Part shown: in pieces, positions 40,731 to 49,218 of the stretch | How the letters are laid out: each line of letters opens with the position of its first letter | Numbering within the stretch: the stretch's first letter is position 1 | Origin: Flavobacteriaceae bacterium | GTDB taxonomy: Bacteria > Bacteroidota > Bacteroidia > Flavobacteriales > Flavobacteriaceae | Assembly (NCBI GenBank): GCA_029238125.1 | Contig: JAQWGQ010000002.1 | Span: 1-64,000, forward strand | DNA length: 64,000 bases | Direction of reading: 5' to 3' | Translations under genes and position numbers: made by a program | The notes under the pieces: model-generated | Databases searched by the model: none | What the model was told of the DNA's origin: nothing | What the model saw: the letters and a program-made list of their open reading frames with translations, nothing else

Positions 40731-41924
40731 ATGAACGTACATGAGTACCAGGCCAAAGAGATTTTATCTTCATTTGGGGTTCGAATACAGAGGGGAAAAG
40801 TTGCCCAAAACACAAAAGACGCAGTAACGGCAGCCCAGGCCTTGTCTGAAGAGACAGGCACATCTTGGTTTGTGATTAAAGCCCAGATTCATGCAGGGGG
40901 CCGTGGCAAAGGCGGCGGTGTAAAACTCGCCAAAGGTATCGATAAGGTTGAGGAAGTAGCCAGCAGTATACTGGGAATGGATTTGGTCACTCCGCAAACC
41001 CCTCCAGAGGGCAAGCGTGTCCATCAAGTTTTGATTGCCGAGGATGTCTATTACCCGGGTGATTCCGAACCAGAGGAATATTATATGTCCGTTTTGTTGA
41101 ATCGCTCTACGGGTCGCAACATGATAATGTATTCGACTGAGGGTGGAGTGGACATTGAGACCGTTGCCGAGGAAACCCCACATTTGATATTTACGGAAGA
41201 CATTGACCCTGCAGTTGGCTTGATGCCTTTCCAGGCACGTCGCGTAGCGTTTAATTTGGGTCTTTCGGGCAATGGGTTTAAAGAAATGGTACGTTTTGTA
41301 ACCGCACTTTACACGGCCTATGTACAGTCTGATTCATCTCTTTTTGAGATTAACCCCGTATTAAAAACATCAGATGATAAAATTTTGGCGGTTGATGCCA
41401 AAGTATCTTTAGATGACAATGCGCTATTCCGTCACAAAGATTATCAAGCACTTCGCGATTTGCGAGAGGAGAATCCCGTTGAAGTTGAGGCCAAAGAAGT
41501 TGGACTCAATTATGTGGCTCTTGATGGTAATGTAGGTTGTATGGTCAACGGTGCTGGTCTGGCCATGGCGACCATGGACTTGATCAAGCAGGCGGGTGGA
41601 GAACCAGCAAATTTTCTCGATGTAGGTGGCACGGCTGACGCCGCACGAGTCGAAACGGCTTTCCGATTGATTCTCAAGGACCCGAATGTAAAGGCGATTT
41701 TGGTCAATATCTTTGGGGGGATCGTTCGTTGCGATCGTGTAGCGCAGGGGATTGTTGATGCTTACAAAAACATGGGAGATGCCATTCAAGTACCAATTAT
41801 TGTTCGTTTGCAAGGAACTAATGCAGATGTTGCCAAAGCGCTGATTGACAACTCAGGCCTTGAGGTGCAAAGCGCAGTACTGTTCCAAGAGGCAGCCGAC
41901 AAGGTGCAAGAGGTTCTTCGATAG
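40731..41924 (+). CDS. sucC: succinate-CoA ligase, ADP-forming, subunit beta
   Basis: Beta subunit of succinyl-CoA synthetase in the citric acid cycle. It has 397 residues, with an ATP-grasp domain (IHAGGRGKGGGVKLA near 52) and the C-terminal CoA-ligase domain (DVGGTAD near 300; NIFGGIVRCD near 322). The alpha-subunit gene sucD is not adjacent; the gene stands alone between lysA and hsp20, divergent from lysA. Confidence 0.96.
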   Translation: MNVHEYQAKEILSSFGVRIQRGKVAQNTKDAVTAAQALSEETGTSWFVIKAQIHAGGRGKGGGVKLAKGIDKVEEVASSILGMDLVTPQTPPEGKRVHQVLIAEDVYYPGDSEPEEYYMSVLLNRSTGRNMIMYSTEGGVDIETVAEETPHLIFTEDIDPAVGLMPFQARRVAFNLGLSGNGFKEMVRFVTALYTAYVQSDSSLFEINPVLKTSDDKILAVDAKVSLDDNALFRHKDYQALRDLREENPVEVEAKEVGLNYVALDGNVGCMVNGAGLAMATMDLIKQAGGEPANFLDVGGTADAARVETAFRLILKDPNVKAILVNIFGGIVRCDRVAQGIVDAYKNMGDAIQVPIIVRLQGTNADVAKALIDNSGLEVQSAVLFQEAADKVQEVLR

Positions 41925-41934
41925 ACAGACATTT

Positions 41935-41971
41935 TGTCATTAAAATACAATTTATAAATGCCATTATGACA
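41935..41971. repeat. inverted repeat TGTCAT...ATGACA upstream of hsp20
   Basis: TGTCAT (41935-41940) and ATGACA (41966-41971) are separated by 25 AT-rich bases, 59 bases before the hsp20 ATG. It may be an operator for the stress gene or chance. Confidence 0.3.
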
Positions 41972-42030
41972 TGAATATTCATTTGGTTCACAATTTGATT
42001 AGTGGTTGTTGAACTTAAAAAATTAAAGTA

Positions 42031-42456
42031 ATGAATATTATACGTAAAACATCCCCTTGGTTTCCTTCCTTATTTGACGAGTTTTTCACACGTGATTTTG
42101 GGATTGACTTGGCACCGAGAACACATCAAACCCCTGCAGTAAATATCACAGAAAAAGAGAATGCTTTTGATTTGGTACTCGTTGCGCCAGGTAAGGAGAA
42201 AAAAGACTTTGATGTGGAGTTGGAAGAAGATACCTTAACCATTTCAACCACTGATGAAAATAAAATAGAGAATGACCATACGCAGTTTACGCGTAGAGAG
42301 TTTGACTATGCATCTTTTACACGCAGTTTTCGGATTCCTGAAACAATTGACACAAAAAACATCAAAGCCAATTACAAAAACGGCTTACTTTCCATCGTTC
42401 TACCCAAACGAAAAGAAGCGATTCCAGAACCCAAAAAGCAAATCGAAATTCGCTAA
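42031..42456 (+). CDS. small heat shock protein, Hsp20 family
   Basis: ATP-independent chaperone of 141 residues that holds unfolded proteins as large oligomers. The alpha-crystallin domain covers about 33-125 (VNITEKENAFDLVLVAPGKEKKDF and the family's A-x-x-x-n-G-L sequence, here ANYKNGLLSIVLP), and the C-terminal tail has the partner-binding I-x-I-like KQIEIR. A single-gene unit with a strong terminator; 106 bases upstream hold an inverted repeat but no clear promoter. Confidence 0.95.
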   Translation: MNIIRKTSPWFPSLFDEFFTRDFGIDLAPRTHQTPAVNITEKENAFDLVLVAPGKEKKDFDVELEEDTLTISTTDENKIENDHTQFTRREFDYASFTRSFRIPETIDTKNIKANYKNGLLSIVLPKRKEAIPEPKKQIEIR

Positions 42457-42459
42457 ATC

Positions 42460-42486
42460 AAAACCAGCCCACGGGCTGGTTTTTTT
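42460..42486. terminator. bidirectional terminator between hsp20 and the bactofilin gene
   Basis: AAAACCAGCC and GGCTGGTTTT (10-base stem, CACG loop) are followed by T on the plus strand; on the minus strand TTTTGATTT follows. It lies between convergent genes and touches the stop codon of the bactofilin gene. Confidence 0.9.
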
Positions 42487-43066
42487 ATTTTACGAGTTGT
42501 GATTTTTTCTCAGATGAAGTTGAATTTTCTCCATTTGTGAGGATTTGTTTGACCTTTGGTTTTACGACCTTCTTTTGTTGCGTAAACTCATGACTAATCA
42601 AATCATCAGGATTCGTTTTGCGAGCAAATACATATTCATAGAAGGTTTCTCTTATCGTTGTTAGTAGAACATCTTTAGATAGTCCAACTTCAGTTGTCAC
42701 ATCGTTTAAAAGGCCTCGGACTTTTTCAAGTATGCCTTTTTTGGGAATTTGCACGATGAAATTAGAATTGGTTTCTGTTAAACTTGTAAAGGCAGAGGCA
42801 TAAATTTTACCTTCGACAGATGACCCTTCATTCATGGTTACCCGTCCCGTACAAAACACATTTCCCTTTACTCTTCCGAAAAGCATCAAGTTCTCACAAA
42901 TAATATCTCCAGTAACTGCTGACGCCTTGTCAACAATCACCTTGTTTTTTGTCAGTATTGTGCCATGAAAGGCACATTCTAGCCGAATTGATTTGATATA
43001 ACCCTCAACATAACTGTCTTTGGGGATAAGAATAGGAGCTTTACTGTTTTTGCTATTGTTGTTCAT
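42485..43066 (-). CDS. bactofilin-like polymer-forming protein
   Basis: Protein of 193 residues from ATG 43066 (an in-frame upstream codon at 43105 is unlikely). Its centre (about 15-95) shows short repeats of beta strands typical of bactofilins (YVEGYIKS, AFHGTILTKNKVIV, AVTGDIICENLMLFGRVKGNVFCTGRVTM, SVEGKIYA), cytoskeletal proteins that polymerise on the inner membrane. A region of about 100 residues rich in charge follows, with no known domain. Usually bactofilin genes adjoin peptidase or flagellar genes; here it stands between hsp20 and uvrB. Confidence 0.75.
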   Translation of the reverse strand: MNNNSKNSKAPILIPKDSYVEGYIKSIRLECAFHGTILTKNKVIVDKASAVTGDIICENLMLFGRVKGNVFCTGRVTMNEGSSVEGKIYASAFTSLTETNSNFIVQIPKKGILEKVRGLLNDVTTEVGLSKDVLLTTIRETFYEYVFARKTNPDDLISHEFTQQKKVVKPKVKQILTNGENSTSSEKKSQLVK

Positions 43067-43146
43067 AATTATAAGATTTGGTAAAAAGCAATCAAATATA
43101 TACATTTTTTTGTTGATTGTTATTTCAACAAAAAAATCTAGCTATT

Positions 43147-45135
43147 CTATATTTTATTTTTCAGATGGTCTTGATAGCTTTTCATTCGATCTCGAAGTCG
43201 TGCGGCTTCAACAAAATCAAGCTCTTTTGCAGCGGTTTCCATGGCTTTTCGAGTCTCGCGGATGAGCTTTTGAATCCGATCTGCGGTCAGATATTCCATG
43301 TCTGGCTCTGCAGCGTGCTGGATTTCTTCTGGTTTTTCAGCTTGATAGCCAAAGACTTGATCAACGGCTTTATTTAGTGGCGTAGGTGTGATGCCATGTT
43401 TTTCGTTAAAAGCGAGTTGTTTTTCCCGACGATAGTTGGTCTCATCCATTGTTTTTTGCATGCTCTTGGTAATGGTATCCGCATACATAATGGCTTTTCC
43501 ATTCAAATGTCTGGCAGCTCGGCCTACGGTTTGGGTGAGTGAGCGTGCAGATCGTAGAAACCCTTCTTTATCTGCATCAATTATCGCAACTAAGGAGACT
43601 TCTGGCAAGTCTAATCCCTCACGAAGTAAATTGACTCCGATAAGAACATCAAACAATCCGCGGCGTAAGTCTTGCATGATTTCGACGCGTTCCAACGTAT
43701 CAATATCACTGTGGATATAACGACATCGAATCGAAATCCGCGATAGGTATTTGGTGAGTTCTTCCGCCATGCGCTTGGTCAGTGTTGTGACCAAAACTCG
43801 CTCATCTGCCTCAGCCCGAATTTGGATTTCTTCGACCAAATCATCAATTTGGTTTTGACTAGGCCTGACTTCAATGATCGGGTCAAGTAGCCCTGTTGGA
43901 CGAATGATCTGTTCGACATACACTCCCTCTGTTTGTTCCAATTCATAGTCAGCGGGCGTTGCGCTCACATAAATCACCTGGTTTTGAAGGGTTTCAAACT
44001 CTTCATACTTCAAAGGGCGGTTGTCCATAGCGGCAGGGAGTCGAAAGCCATATTCTACCAGATTTTCTTTTCGACTTCGATCTCCGCCATACATGGCATG
44101 CACCTGCGAAAGGGTCACATGGCTTTCGTCAACGACCATCAAATAATCATCTGGAAAGTAATCCAACAAACAAAACGGACGTGTTCCGGGAGCGCGGCCA
44201 TCGATATATCGAGAATAATTTTCGATACCCGAGCAATAGCCCAATTCCCGAATCATCTCCAAGTCAAAGTTGGTTCGCTCCTCTAATCTCGTGGCTTCCA
44301 AATGCTTTCCGATTTCTTTAAAATACCCTACTTGTGCGACCAAATCATCTTGAATTTGATGAATGGCATTTTGCAATACGTCGGGTGAAGTCACAAACAT
44401 ATTCGCAGGATAAATTGTGAGTTTATCAAACTTTTCTTTGATGCTATTGTTGATTGGATCAAAGCATTCAATCGCTTCAATTTCATCGCCAAAAAAATGA
44501 ATTTTAAATGCATGATCGGCATAACTCGGAAAAATATCTACAATATCTCCCTTGACGCGAAAGGTTCCATGCAAAAAATCGGCAGTCGTTCGGGCATAAA
44601 GACTTTGCACGAGCCGATGTAAAAATGCAGTTCTCGCAATGACTTGTCCCACTTCAACCCCGATGACGTTTTTTCGAAATTCAATCGGATTGCCAATTCC
44701 ATATAAGCAAGAAACAGATGCAACGACCAATACATCCCGTCGACCAGAAAGGAGAGAAGAAGTCGTGCTCAGTCTGAGCTTTTCGATTTCTTCATTGATC
44801 GACAAGTCCTTTTCGATATAGGTTCCTGTTGTTGGAATATAGGCCTCTGGCTGATAATAGTCGTAGTAGGACACAAAATACTCAACTGCATTTTCTGGAA
44901 AAAACTGCTTAAACTCCGCATACAACTGCGCAGCGAGAGTTTTGTTGTGCGCTAGAACCAAGGTGGGGCGTTGCACCTTTTCGATCACATTGGCAACCGT
45001 AAAAGTCTTTCCTGAACCAGTAACTCCCAACAAAGTTTGAAATCGATCACGACTTTCCAATCCCTCCACGAGCTGTCGAATGGCCTCTGGTTGATCCCCC
45101 GTTGGCTTAAAATCAGAAACAATGTGAAACTTCAT
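43147..45135 (-). CDS. uvrB: excinuclease ABC subunit B
   Basis: DNA-damage verification helicase of nucleotide excision repair. It has 662 residues from ATG 45135; residues read from 45165 do not fit the family. Walker A GVTGSGKT is at 37-44, the beta-hairpin with YFVSYYDYYQPEAYIP is near 87-102, VDESHVTLSQ is the Walker B area, and a C-terminal UVR coiled coil binds UvrC. A promoter overlaps the start (see entry). The gene is divergent from the unknown kinase-like gene. Confidence 0.97.
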   Translation of the reverse strand: MKFHIVSDFKPTGDQPEAIRQLVEGLESRDRFQTLLGVTGSGKTFTVANVIEKVQRPTLVLAHNKTLAAQLYAEFKQFFPENAVEYFVSYYDYYQPEAYIPTTGTYIEKDLSINEEIEKLRLSTTSSLLSGRRDVLVVASVSCLYGIGNPIEFRKNVIGVEVGQVIARTAFLHRLVQSLYARTTADFLHGTFRVKGDIVDIFPSYADHAFKIHFFGDEIEAIECFDPINNSIKEKFDKLTIYPANMFVTSPDVLQNAIHQIQDDLVAQVGYFKEIGKHLEATRLEERTNFDLEMIRELGYCSGIENYSRYIDGRAPGTRPFCLLDYFPDDYLMVVDESHVTLSQVHAMYGGDRSRKENLVEYGFRLPAAMDNRPLKYEEFETLQNQVIYVSATPADYELEQTEGVYVEQIIRPTGLLDPIIEVRPSQNQIDDLVEEIQIRAEADERVLVTTLTKRMAEELTKYLSRISIRCRYIHSDIDTLERVEIMQDLRRGLFDVLIGVNLLREGLDLPEVSLVAIIDADKEGFLRSARSLTQTVGRAARHLNGKAIMYADTITKSMQKTMDETNYRREKQLAFNEKHGITPTPLNKAVDQVFGYQAEKPEEIQHAAEPDMEYLTADRIQKLIRETRKAMETAAKELDFVEAARLRDRMKSYQDHLKNKI

Positions 45136-45141
45136 AGCAAA

Positions 45142-45172
45142 CAAAAATACCACAAATTCAAGCACTGCTCAA
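45142..45172 (-). promoter_or_regulatory. uvrB promoter with very short leader
   Basis: On the minus strand ATTG (TTG 45172-45170), 20 bases, then TATTTTTG (45149-45142). Only six bases separate it from the ATG at 45135, so the transcript probably starts at or just before the start codon. No LexA-like box was noticed. Confidence 0.6.
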
Positions 45173-45203
45173 TTCATATTGTTTTAGATTGCGCAAAAGC
45201 CAT

Positions 45204-45211
45204 TACTTTTG
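45204..45211 (+). promoter_or_regulatory. TAnnTTTG element before the kinase-like gene
   Basis: TACTTTTG ends four bases before the ATG at 45216; a TTG at 45179-45181 stands 22 bases upstream, slightly beyond the usual spacing. Together with the uvrB promoter it fills the 80-base divergent gap. Confidence 0.45.
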
Positions 45212-45215
45212 TGAA

Positions 45216-46283
45216 ATGGCGAATAATGACAAATTGATCACAACCAAAAAGCCGAGCTATCGGATTAGTCCGTTTTTGGGCGATTACCTCACACATTATA
45301 ACCGAACGGTCACTTTCCCAATCTTCTACCAAGACTTGATGCGTTTTTCTGGTTCTGTCGCTGTGATGGACAAAAACGATGACGATTCCCTATGGGTTCG
45401 TGTTTTTTACAATGATAATGAACGCGATGAAATCGAAGACAACCTAAAGCGCATCTATACCCTTTTGCTCTCCGATGGAAGCACTGACGTATTGCGATTT
45501 TTAAATGTGGATACCGTTGATTATTGCACTTTTGGAAATTCGAAACCATTTCGAATTAAGATTCGAAACATTTTGAACGATAACTTCACCTACTTCTACG
45601 TGAAAAAGGCAGATGCTTCTCGCGCCTATGGTTTGGAGTTTGAGCATATGCTTTCGCCATATAATCTCAATTTTTTGGTTTGTAAAGACACTTTGGTGGA
45701 AGAACATATCGCAGGGATTCCAGGCGATGAATTTATCAAGGACTACCTACCCAAATGTTCACAAAGCGAGAAGAGTCAAATTGCCAAACAGTTTGTGAAG
45801 TTCAACGAACGATGCATGATTCGTTTGTTAGGCGACATGCGTTCCTATAACTATGTGATTGTCCCCACTCACGATTTTGATCAGGTCGTTTATAAAATCC
45901 GTGCAATCGATTTTGACCAGCAGTCTTATGAAGCCAAGTTAAAAGTCTATCGTCCACAATTTTTTAAGGAAAACTTCCCAATGGTCGAATTGGTTCGTGC
46001 ACATCTGGATAAACATGCGGTCAATCAATACAAAATTGAAGAACGAGCCATTATCGCTAAGCGCATACTCAGCTCCGAAAGTCGCCTTACCCAATTAATG
46101 AAGTGCATGCTAAAAGATGAACTCTCAACACCTGAGAATGTCCAACAGTTAAAGTCTGAAATCTATGAGTATATTCCAGATAAAAACTTTAAAAACAGTT
46201 TTAATATGGGCGGAATTGTACGTGCTGCTTTTGAATTTGTAAAGCGAAACTATGAAAACCACGAAATGCTCAGAGAAAACTAG
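45216..46283 (+). CDS. uncharacterised protein with protein-kinase-like motifs
   Basis: I do not recognise this family. The protein has 355 residues from ATG 45216 and no signal peptide or membrane helix. Ordered motifs resemble a kinase fold: YVKK at 128-131 (ATP-binding Lys), EFEH at 141-144 (helix C Glu), EE at 162-163 (hinge), GDMRSYNY at 206-213 (catalytic loop, Asp207 and Asn212) and AIDFDQ at 230-235 (metal site). The N-terminal 110 residues are of another type, and the C-terminal part is helical. The gene overlaps the convergent pRiA4-like gene by four bases. A role as atypical kinase or phosphotransferase is inference from these motifs. Confidence 0.6.
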   Translation: MANNDKLITTKKPSYRISPFLGDYLTHYNRTVTFPIFYQDLMRFSGSVAVMDKNDDDSLWVRVFYNDNERDEIEDNLKRIYTLLLSDGSTDVLRFLNVDTVDYCTFGNSKPFRIKIRNILNDNFTYFYVKKADASRAYGLEFEHMLSPYNLNFLVCKDTLVEEHIAGIPGDEFIKDYLPKCSQSEKSQIAKQFVKFNERCMIRLLGDMRSYNYVIVPTHDFDQVVYKIRAIDFDQQSYEAKLKVYRPQFFKENFPMVELVRAHLDKHAVNQYKIEERAIIAKRILSSESRLTQLMKCMLKDELSTPENVQQLKSEIYEYIPDKNFKNSFNMGGIVRAAFEFVKRNYENHEMLREN

Positions 46284-46771
46284 TACCACTCATCATCTGG
46301 ATAGCCATTATCCTCCCAACTTTCATTATCCAATTCAGACGATTCTTCACCAGCTTTTTCATATTGTTTGGGTGGTGCCTCATCGGGGACAATTCCATGG
46401 CTAAATACAAGGTGCGGGTAACTCACGCCAGAGATAGATTCTGCTTCTTCAACACAGGTTACAAAAAAGGTCCACATGTTTAAAAAGTCATAGATATAGA
46501 GTGCTGTTTTCTGCTCTTCTGTAAAAATATCGTGAAGGGCGGTTTGCTCCATCAATCGAGATGGCTCTTCAAACATATCCGTTAGTGCAATGGCTTCTCC
46601 CTGATTCCACTCGTCATCGGTGACATAAAAGGTGGCCATTTCATGACCATTCAAACCAAAAGACTGAATAATGGCATTGTGTAAGTCTTCAAAAGTAGTG
46701 CTACTCTCAAGTTCCAAGTCTCTGAAAATATCTTCTTCTGCGTCTAAAACAATTCTAAATCTATAGATCAT
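46280..46771 (-). CDS. plasmid pRiA4b ORF-3-like family protein
   Basis: Cytoplasmic acidic protein of 163 residues. The family features are IYRFRIVLDAEEDIFRDLEL at the start, FEDLHNAIIQSFG, the FYVTDDEW segment and the C-terminal YIYDFLNMWTFFV and PHLVFSHG. The family is widespread in bacteria and of unknown function. The tail is very acidic (SSELDNESWEDNGYPDDEWY). It is the last gene of the dapD-tsaC-cca-ctaA run, overlapping ctaA by 11 bases. Confidence 0.8.
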   Translation of the reverse strand: MIYRFRIVLDAEEDIFRDLELESSTTFEDLHNAIIQSFGLNGHEMATFYVTDDEWNQGEAIALTDMFEEPSRLMEQTALHDIFTEEQKTALYIYDFLNMWTFFVTCVEEAESISGVSYPHLVFSHGIVPDEAPPKQYEKAGEESSELDNESWEDNGYPDDEWY

Positions 46772-47783
46772 ATGGTTTAATTTTTATACGAAATAACCAG
46801 TACAATTGTGCACTGAACAACAGGGTTGCAATGAGTAAATGAAGGGGTTGTGTTCCCCAAGGAAAATCAACATAGTACATCAAAATGCCAAGTGCGATTT
46901 CTGCAAGGATACACCCAATGATAAATTGAATATATTTTTGTGCCAAGCCCTCTTTTTTTACCTGTTTATAAATCCAAATAGTCAGCACCACAACAACGAG
47001 CGACAAAGAACGGTGTACGTAAAAAGAGATTTCAGGCCGGTCGAGCCACAGCTGCGGAGCATTAGATCCTGCTTGTTTGATTTGGTAATCGATAAACTGG
47101 CGTACGTCAACCCCGAGCCCAAATTGTATAAGCGTCAAAGCAAAGGACCCGACAATCAGCATCAGTAAGGGTTTAGATGGCTGCTGAATTTGTTTCCCAT
47201 GACTTTTTGAACGCACAAAAAGCAATACGCTGACGATCAGTAGCGCCATGATCATATGTAGGGAGATTTTGTTTGGAAGCAAGTTCGAGTCAACGACGGT
47301 TTTCCCCAACCACGCTTGTACACCCATTCCAACCACTGCAAAAAACGAAAAGAGGGATAGTAAGGGCTGCTTTCGAATCCACCAAAGACTGCGAATAAAC
47401 AAACCGAGTACAATCAACCCAGAAATCGCGCCAAGCAAACGATTGATAAATTCAACCCAAGTATGTGTCGCGTCAAAAGTTGTGTAATCGTGTTTGGTAT
47501 ATGCCTCCCAATTTTGCAAGTCGATAACTTCACCACTTTCGAAAGTTTGGGTTGCCACCTGCAAGGTGTTATCCAGAATAATCACATTTCCCTTTTCATA
47601 GTTTCTGCTAGGTTGCCAGTCGAGTTGACTGCGTTCAGTAGGGGGGATGAGGTAGCCAAAACATTTTGGCCAGTCTGGACAGCCCATACCACTACCTGTC
47701 ATTCGCACCACTGCGCCTGCAAGGATGACTAAATAAACGGACAATAATGCCCATGTTGACCAGGAAAATACTGGTTTATTCAT
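46761..47783 (-). CDS. ctaA: heme A synthase (CtaA/COX15)
   Basis: Membrane enzyme that oxidises heme O to heme A for cytochrome oxidase. It has 340 residues with eight predicted helices. The start carries the substrate-binding GSGMGCPDWPKCFG sequence, and the conserved His are in HTWVEFINRLLG and the YVHRSLS segment, as in the alphaproteobacterial/mitochondrial type. It overlaps cca by eight bases and the pRiA4-like gene by 11. Confidence 0.93.
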   Translation of the reverse strand: MNKPVFSWSTWALLSVYLVILAGAVVRMTGSGMGCPDWPKCFGYLIPPTERSQLDWQPSRNYEKGNVIILDNTLQVATQTFESGEVIDLQNWEAYTKHDYTTFDATHTWVEFINRLLGAISGLIVLGLFIRSLWWIRKQPLLSLFSFFAVVGMGVQAWLGKTVVDSNLLPNKISLHMIMALLIVSVLLFVRSKSHGKQIQQPSKPLLMLIVGSFALTLIQFGLGVDVRQFIDYQIKQAGSNAPQLWLDRPEISFYVHRSLSLVVVVLTIWIYKQVKKEGLAQKYIQFIIGCILAEIALGILMYYVDFPWGTQPLHLLIATLLFSAQLYWLFRIKIKPYDL

Positions 47784-49218
47784 TTGTGTTTTGTGTTGGT
47801 TTTAAGCCGAGCTCTTTTGCCTTTTTCAACATCATTGCATGAGCAGCTTGATATTCATTTGGAATTTCACCATCGAGTATGGCCTCTTTGATATATTCTT
47901 TAATCAATCCAATTTCACGACAAGGACCAACCCCAAAAGTTTTCATAATTTCATCTCCATTAACAGGGGGTTGAAAATTTCGAATTCGATCTTTTTCTTC
48001 GACGTCTATAATTTTTTGACGTACAATTTTAAAGTTGTTGTGATAGGTTTCAAACCGTCGCGGATTTTTGGTCGTAATATCGGCCTCGCACAATATCAAT
48101 AAATCATCGATCAGTTCTCCAGCATCAAAGACCAAGCGCCGCACAGCTGCATCAGTCACAATTTCTTCCGAAATCACAATGGGGCGAGAGCTCATAAAGA
48201 CGAGTTTTTGTACGTATTTCATCTTTTCATTAAGGGGCATTTTGAGTCGCTTAAAGAGCTTATATACCATCTTGGCGCCAACAAATTCGTGACCGTGGAA
48301 AGTCCAACCTACTTTATGATTAAACTTTTTTGTGGGTGCTTTTCCAATATCATGAAGTAAAGCAGCCCATCGCAACCACAGGTTGTTGGTGGTTTGGCAA
48401 ATGTTGTCAACTACTTCAAAAGTGTGATAAAAGTTGTCTTTATGCCGTTGACCCTCTACTTCTTCAATTCCTTTTAATGAGCAGAGTTCAGGAAAGATGT
48501 GTTGGAGTAAGTCGAGTTTATCCAAAAGTAAAAATCCCTTAGAAGGTTTTTGCGTTAATAAAATTTTATGAATTTCCTCAACGATCCGCTCCTGTGATAG
48601 GATTTTAATACGTTCAGCCATTATTCGGATGGACTTCATTGTTGAGGGGTCAATTGTAAAATTGAGTTGTGCAGCAAAACGAACAGCTCGAAGCATACGA
48701 AGTGGATCGTCAGAGAACGTTTGTGCAGCGGTCAATGGGGTTTTTAAAATCTTTCCGTCTATATCTTCAAGTCCACCAAATGGGTCAATCAATGTTCCAA
48801 ACTCCTTTGGATTTAGGGCAAACGCCAAGGCATTGACAGTAAAGTCTCTCCGTTTTTGATCATCTTCCAAGCTGCCGGTTTCCACGACTGGATTTCGACT
48901 GTTTTTTTGATAGCTCTCTTTTCGAGCACCCACAAACTCAAGCTCATAAGAACCAACACGCACCATCGCTGTTCCATAGTTTTTATAAATGCTTACTTTT
49001 CCGCTATTGGGAAATTGGTCAGCAACCGCTTTGGCCAATTCGATGCCGCTGCCTTCACAAACGATGTCGATATCCTTGGATTGGTTGCGTTGCAACAAGG
49101 CATCTCGAACACAACCCCCTATGGCAAAAGCACGGGTTTCCATTTGTTCAGCGATTTCCCCAATGGTAGTGAACATTGGGTCTGAAAATGCTTGTTGCAA
49201 AGTTGTGTTTGTTGTCAA
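47776..49218 (-). CDS. cca: CCA tRNA nucleotidyltransferase / poly(A) polymerase family protein with HD domain
   Basis: Adds or repairs the CCA end of tRNAs. It has 480 residues. The nucleotidyltransferase core has AIGGCVRDALL (32-42) and DIDIV (49-53), followed by the RNA-binding segments and an HD phosphohydrolase domain (RWAALLHDIGK near 284-294). The start is TTG at 49218: its four bases overlap the tsaC stop (TTGA), and the N-terminal LQQAFSDPMFTTIGEIA fits the usual pre-core sequence of Bacteroidetes homologs; the first ATG would be at 49176. Confidence 0.9.
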   Translation of the reverse strand: MTTNTTLQQAFSDPMFTTIGEIAEQMETRAFAIGGCVRDALLQRNQSKDIDIVCEGSGIELAKAVADQFPNSGKVSIYKNYGTAMVRVGSYELEFVGARKESYQKNSRNPVVETGSLEDDQKRRDFTVNALAFALNPKEFGTLIDPFGGLEDIDGKILKTPLTAAQTFSDDPLRMLRAVRFAAQLNFTIDPSTMKSIRIMAERIKILSQERIVEEIHKILLTQKPSKGFLLLDKLDLLQHIFPELCSLKGIEEVEGQRHKDNFYHTFEVVDNICQTTNNLWLRWAALLHDIGKAPTKKFNHKVGWTFHGHEFVGAKMVYKLFKRLKMPLNEKMKYVQKLVFMSSRPIVISEEIVTDAAVRRLVFDAGELIDDLLILCEADITTKNPRRFETYHNNFKIVRQKIIDVEEKDRIRNFQPPVNGDEIMKTFGVGPCREIGLIKEYIKEAILDGEIPNEYQAAHAMMLKKAKELGLKPTQNTNE

